Shown here piece by piece: positions 5,662 through 7,972 of a stretch of DNA of 7,972 bases. The number at the start of each line of letters is the position of its first letter. Positions within the stretch are counted from its first letter, which is position 1. The position numbers were made by a program, and so were the translations under genes. Origin of the DNA: Caldifarciminota bacterium (lineage in GTDB: Bacteria > Hydrothermota > Tepidihabitantia > Tepidihabitantales > Tepidihabitantaceae). The notes under the pieces were generated by a model that was not told the origin of the DNA, did no database searches, and saw only the letters and a list, made by a program, of their open reading frames with translations. The stretch spans positions 1 to 7,972 of the forward strand of contig JAFGQF010000128.1 of assembly GCA_016935775.1 (NCBI GenBank), written 5' to 3'.

Positions 5662-7635
5662 GTGCCTCGAACAGCCCGAAAGACAGGGATGAGAGCTGCT
5701 TCGCGGCTCGTTTTCGTCGCCGTGGTCCTGGCGCTGCTGGCCGCGCCGGCGCGCGCCGACGTGGACAACCTGCGGCTGGTGGGGCACAACGAGGTGAACC
5801 GGGCCCACCTGATGGACGTCGAGATTGTCGGCGACCGGGCGTTCGTCTGCTGCGGGCTGGGCACGGGCCTCGAGCAATACGATATCTCGGACCCGTCGAA
5901 CCCGGTTCGGACCTGGACCGGCGGGCCGGATTGCTGGCGCGCCCGGGCGTACGGCGACACGGTGCTGTTCATGTTCTGCCGGCTGGACGGCACGGTCCGC
6001 ATCGGCATCGCCGGCACGCCCGTGAACCGCGGCCAGTACAACCCGGCGGGCAACCGCGAGGCGCTGGAGGGCGGTGCGCTCCTGGGCGACACGCTGTACG
6101 CGGCCGCACACCAGAACGGCATCTACCTGCTGGATTGCTCGGCGCCGAACGCGCTCACCAAGGTCGGCAGTATCTCGCTGGCGCCGAACGCGGCGGCGTG
6201 GAACGTCGAGGCGCGGGACAGCTTCCTGTTCGTGGCCAACGGCCGGCACGGGCTGGCGGTCATCGGGCTGGCGGGCTCGGCCCGGCGCATTGCCGACCTT
6301 GCGCTGCCCGGGCTGGCGAACGACATCGTGCTGGACGGCGACGTGGCGGTGGTGTCGCTGGGCGCTTCCGGGCTGGCGACCGTTGATATCTCGGACCCGT
6401 ACGCGCCGGCGCTGCTCGACACCATCGGGACTCGTGGCTGTTGCTGGGGCATCGGCATCGAGGGTGACCTCGTCGCCTGCGGGTCGTGGCGGGTGCTGGA
6501 GCTGTTCGACGTGAGCGACCCCGGTAACATCAGCCGGGCGGCCTGGGACAACACGCAGACCTGGGCGCACGGGGCCGACATCCGGAGCGACAGCCTGGTG
6601 ACAATCGCCGACTGGCGGGGGATGTCGTGTTTCCGGGTCGGGCCGGACCCGGGCGCGGACATCGACGTCTGCCCCGAGGCGCTGGACTTCGGCGCGGTGA
6701 CGAGCGCGGTCGAGACGACGATCGTGGTGCGCAACACCGGTTCGGCCGTGCTGAACGTGACGTCGGTGGGCGCGCCGTCAGGCATCACCGTGAACCCGGC
6801 GTCTTTCTCGGTCCCGGCGGGCGAGTCGCTCGAGATACTCGTGACCGCGTCCGGTCCCGGGCAGGTGAACTCGCAGCTGACCTTTGACTGCAACGATCCG
6901 TTCTACCCGCAGTACCGGGTCGAGGTGCTGAAGAACAACACCGGCTTCCCGCAATGCGGCTCGACCGCGCCCGGTTTCTCGCTGACCGGGTCGGACGGGC
7001 GGTCCCACTCGCTGGCCGACGAACTGGGCAAGGTCGTCTACATCCAGTTCGGCGCATCGTGGTGACCGCTGTGCGGGCCGCAGTCTGCGGCGATTGACGG
7101 GACAATCTACCCGCGCTACGACACCGCGGCCGTGACGATTTTCGCTGTCGGCGCGAACATCAACCAGCTCAGCGAGTTCATTGACGTTTTCAAGATGCGC
7201 TACGTCGGGCTGATTGACCCGACCAGTTCGCTGTACGGCTCGTGGCGCGTTCCCCAGCCCGAGGCGCCTTACCCGCAGGACTACGTCATCGACCAGCAGG
7301 GCGTGGTGCGTTACTGGTCCGACCAGTTCGACCCGCAGGCGGTGATGGCGACCATCGACCGGCTGCTGGCGACGGGGGTCCGAGAGGAAGGACCGCCGAC
7401 GGCCAACAGCCAACGGCCGACGGCCGGAATCGTGCGGGGAGTGCTGCGCGCGGGACATGACCTGTTTCGACCCGACGAAACAGGATCGTGTCCCAAGCCC
7501 GTGCTGCTCGATGCCTGCGGTCGAGGCGTGATGGACCTTGAGCCCGGTTCCAACGACGTCAGCCACCTCAGCCCGGGCGTGTACTTCGTCACCGTTCCCG
7601 GCGGCGCTCCGGCCCGCGTCGTGGTCCTGCGCTAG
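5662..7635 (+). CDS. Probable selenoprotein: secreted LVIVD propeller fused to a U-x-x-C redoxin domain (UGA at 7063-7065 read as Sec)
   Basis: Read through one UGA, this is a 657-residue protein. A signal peptide ends near ARA|D (residue 32). LVIVD-type propeller repeats span about 36-326 (YDISDPSNP, VDISDPYAP, FDVSDPGNI). An ASH/choice-of-anchor-D-like Ig domain covers about 331-423 (LDFGAVTSAVETTIVVRNTG). A redoxin/TlpA-like domain covers about 431-572: TAPGFSL, then GKVVYIQFGASW, U468-P-L-C471, and a likely cis-Pro in APYPQDYVID. Residues about 611-657 (GVMDLEPGSND, LSPGVYFVTVPG, RVVVLR) resemble a type IX secretion sorting tail. The UGA replaces the attacking Cys of CxxC, the frame is unchanged on both sides, the domain is complete only when both parts join, and a SECIS-like hairpin follows at once. 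Four other genes here stop with UGA, so it is not globally reassigned. Alternatives are a nonsense mutation or a base error (TGC to TGA). GTG 5662 is preferred because of the promoter; ATG 5689 is possible. Likely role: an exported thiol/selenol oxidoreductase. Confidence 0.78.
7063..7100 (+). promoter_or_regulatory. Recoded UGA and bacterial SECIS-like hairpin
   Basis: Downstream of UGA (7063-7065), GCCGCA (7077-7082) pairs perfectly with TGCGGC (7086-7091) around the loop GTC, or as a 5-bp stem with loop AGTCT. The first loop G (7083) lies 17 nt after the UGA. CCG (7066-7068) could also pair with CGG (7098-7100) as a lower stem. A short stem close behind the UGA with G at the start of the apical loop is the known pattern of bacterial SECIS elements, which recruit SelB with Sec-tRNA. 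In such GC-rich DNA a 6-bp stem alone is modest evidence; its weight comes from its place. Confidence 0.6.
7397..7424 (+). repeat. Heptanucleotide tandem repeat (C-R-A-C-R-G-C) inside the selenoprotein gene
   Basis: Four adjacent 7-base units: CGACGGC (7397-7403), CAACAGC (7404-7410), CAACGGC (7411-7417), CGACGGC (7418-7424). The frame stays open and the tract encodes the linker PTANSQRPTA between the redoxin domain and the C-terminal sorting-like tail. Its place between domains and its unit length match the repeat at 625-665. Confidence 0.7.
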
Positions 7636-7643
7636 CCGGTTGT

Positions 7644-7671
7644 TTGCCCCGGCCTTCCGGGCCGGTATCCT
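7644..7671 (+). promoter_or_regulatory. Probable promoter of the PP-loop gene, apparently leaderless; overlaps a hairpin
   Basis: TTGCCC (7644-7649), a 16-nt spacer, then TATCCT (7666-7671). The GTG start (7678) is 6 nt past the -10 box, the distance expected if transcription starts on the G of GTG. The spacer is an inverted repeat, CCGGCC (7649-7654) with GGCCGG (7660-7665), directly abutting the -10. The same GGCCGG abuts the -10 at 5647. Confidence 0.5.
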
Positions 7672-7677
7672 GAAAGA

Positions 7678-7972
7678 GTGAAGACCGGACACGACGGCCG
7701 GCCGCGGGCGACCGCGGTGGCGCTGATGTCGGGCGGGCTCGACTCGATGCTGGCGGTGAAGCTGATACTGGAGCAGGGCATCGAGGTCATCGGCGTCAAC
7801 TTCGCGGGCGGGTACTGCCCGAAGCCGCACGCGGAACCGGGCAATGCCGAGCGCGCGGCTGCGCAACTGGGCATCGAGATGGTCGAACTCCCGATTGACG
7901 AGGGGTTCATCGAGCTGGTCAAGGCGCCGCGCTACGGTCACGGCCGGAACCTGAACCCGTGCATCGACTGCC
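7678..7972 (+). CDS. PP-loop ATPase, tRNA thiouridylase (MnmA/TrmU)-like, N-terminal part (cut by window end)
   Basis: 98 residues are visible before the window ends. The N-terminal strand and PP-loop are clear: ATAVALMSGGLDSML, with SGGLDS at 18-23, the ATP-binding motif of the N-type ATP pyrophosphatases. This is followed by VIGVNF, the second strand, and the segment ends with NPCIDC, as in tRNA 2-thiouridylases of the MnmA/TrmU group and close relatives, where a Cys in this region takes part in sulphur transfer. These enzymes adenylate a tRNA base and replace its oxygen with sulphur. GTG 7678 is chosen because later starts would remove the strand before the PP-loop and because a promoter lies just upstream. 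Other PP-loop families (ThiI-like, QueC-like) share SGGLDS, so the exact substrate needs the missing part. Confidence 0.72.
   Translation, partial: MKTGHDGRPRATAVALMSGGLDSMLAVKLILEQGIEVIGVNFAGGYCPKPHAEPGNAERAAAQLGIEMVELPIDEGFIELVKAPRYGHGRNLNPCIDC

Noticed and set aside
5881..6400. Identical 16-base repeat GATATCTCGGACCCGT at 5881 and 6385
   Set aside because: It encodes the repeated DISDP motif of LVIVD propeller blades, so protein repeat structure explains it.
5587..6570. 327-codon open frame on the minus strand
   Set aside because: Arg-, Pro- and Gln-rich shadow of the LVIVD propeller gene with no start signals.
7063..7065. Plain stop codon ending a truncated protein at residue 467, with a separate gene starting at 7132
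   Set aside because: The stop splits a redoxin domain precisely at its catalytic Cys, the same frame carries the rest of the domain, and the downstream part lacks its own promoter or ribosome site. A nonsense mutation or base error remains possible but is less economical than Sec.
6778..7941. 387-codon open frame on the minus strand
   Set aside because: It is antisense to recognisable domains on the plus strand, has no domain-like motifs, and long antisense frames are expected at this GC content.
1..7972. Global reassignment of UGA (as in some candidate phyla)
   Set aside because: UGA is the normal end of the genes at 117, 1319, 1971 and 2442, each with the next gene starting at or soon after it.

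Overview
The window is about 70% GC and almost fully coding on the + strand. It comes from an uncultured-type bacterium. The lineage cannot be fixed from sequence alone. Secreted PKD/PQQ-propeller and LVIVD-propeller proteins, plus a C-terminal tail resembling a type IX (Por) sorting domain, suggest an FCB-superphylum or candidate-division relative such as WOR-3 (inference, low certainty). UGA ends several genes here (117, 1319, 1971, 2442), so the code is standard apart from one recoded UGA.

Layout. (1) 1-1319: the tail of a NusG-domain-II protein, overlapping a membrane protein that joins a Gx-transporter (ECF S-component-like) half to a CbiQ/EcfT-like half. (2) 1399-3583: an operon of ECF sigma factor, zinc-finger transmembrane anti-sigma factor, membrane-anchored heavy-metal-sensor/Spy-like protein, and secreted Spy-like protein with a Met/His/Gly-rich tail ending in CXXCH. 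This looks like an envelope or metal stress module. (3) 3605-3631: a perfect hairpin, then a strong sigma70-type promoter. (4) 3685-5490: a secreted PKD + PQQ-like beta-propeller protein. (5) 5491-5661: an intergenic region rich in nested inverted repeats. (6) 5662-7635: a secreted LVIVD propeller + ASH-like + redoxin protein whose redox motif is U-x-x-C. An in-frame UGA (7063-7065) sits exactly where the first Cys of a thioredoxin CxxC belongs and is followed by a SECIS-like hairpin, so this is a probable selenoprotein. (7) 7678 to the edge: the N-terminus of a PP-loop tRNA thiouridylase-like protein.

The main points for a second look are: the selenocysteine redoxin fused to a secreted propeller; the S/T fusion of an ECF-like transporter, joined at an in-frame heptanucleotide repeat; direct repeats before the sigma and anti-sigma genes that keep a 16-nt GGA-to-GTCTGT spacing like an ECF promoter; and several transcription-unit-leading genes whose -10 box lies only 5-9 nt from the start codon (leaderless mRNAs), whereas internal operon genes have clear Shine-Dalgarno sites. 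No stretch longer than 300 bases lacks a gene. I saw no tRNA, rRNA, CRISPR array, transposase or attachment site.
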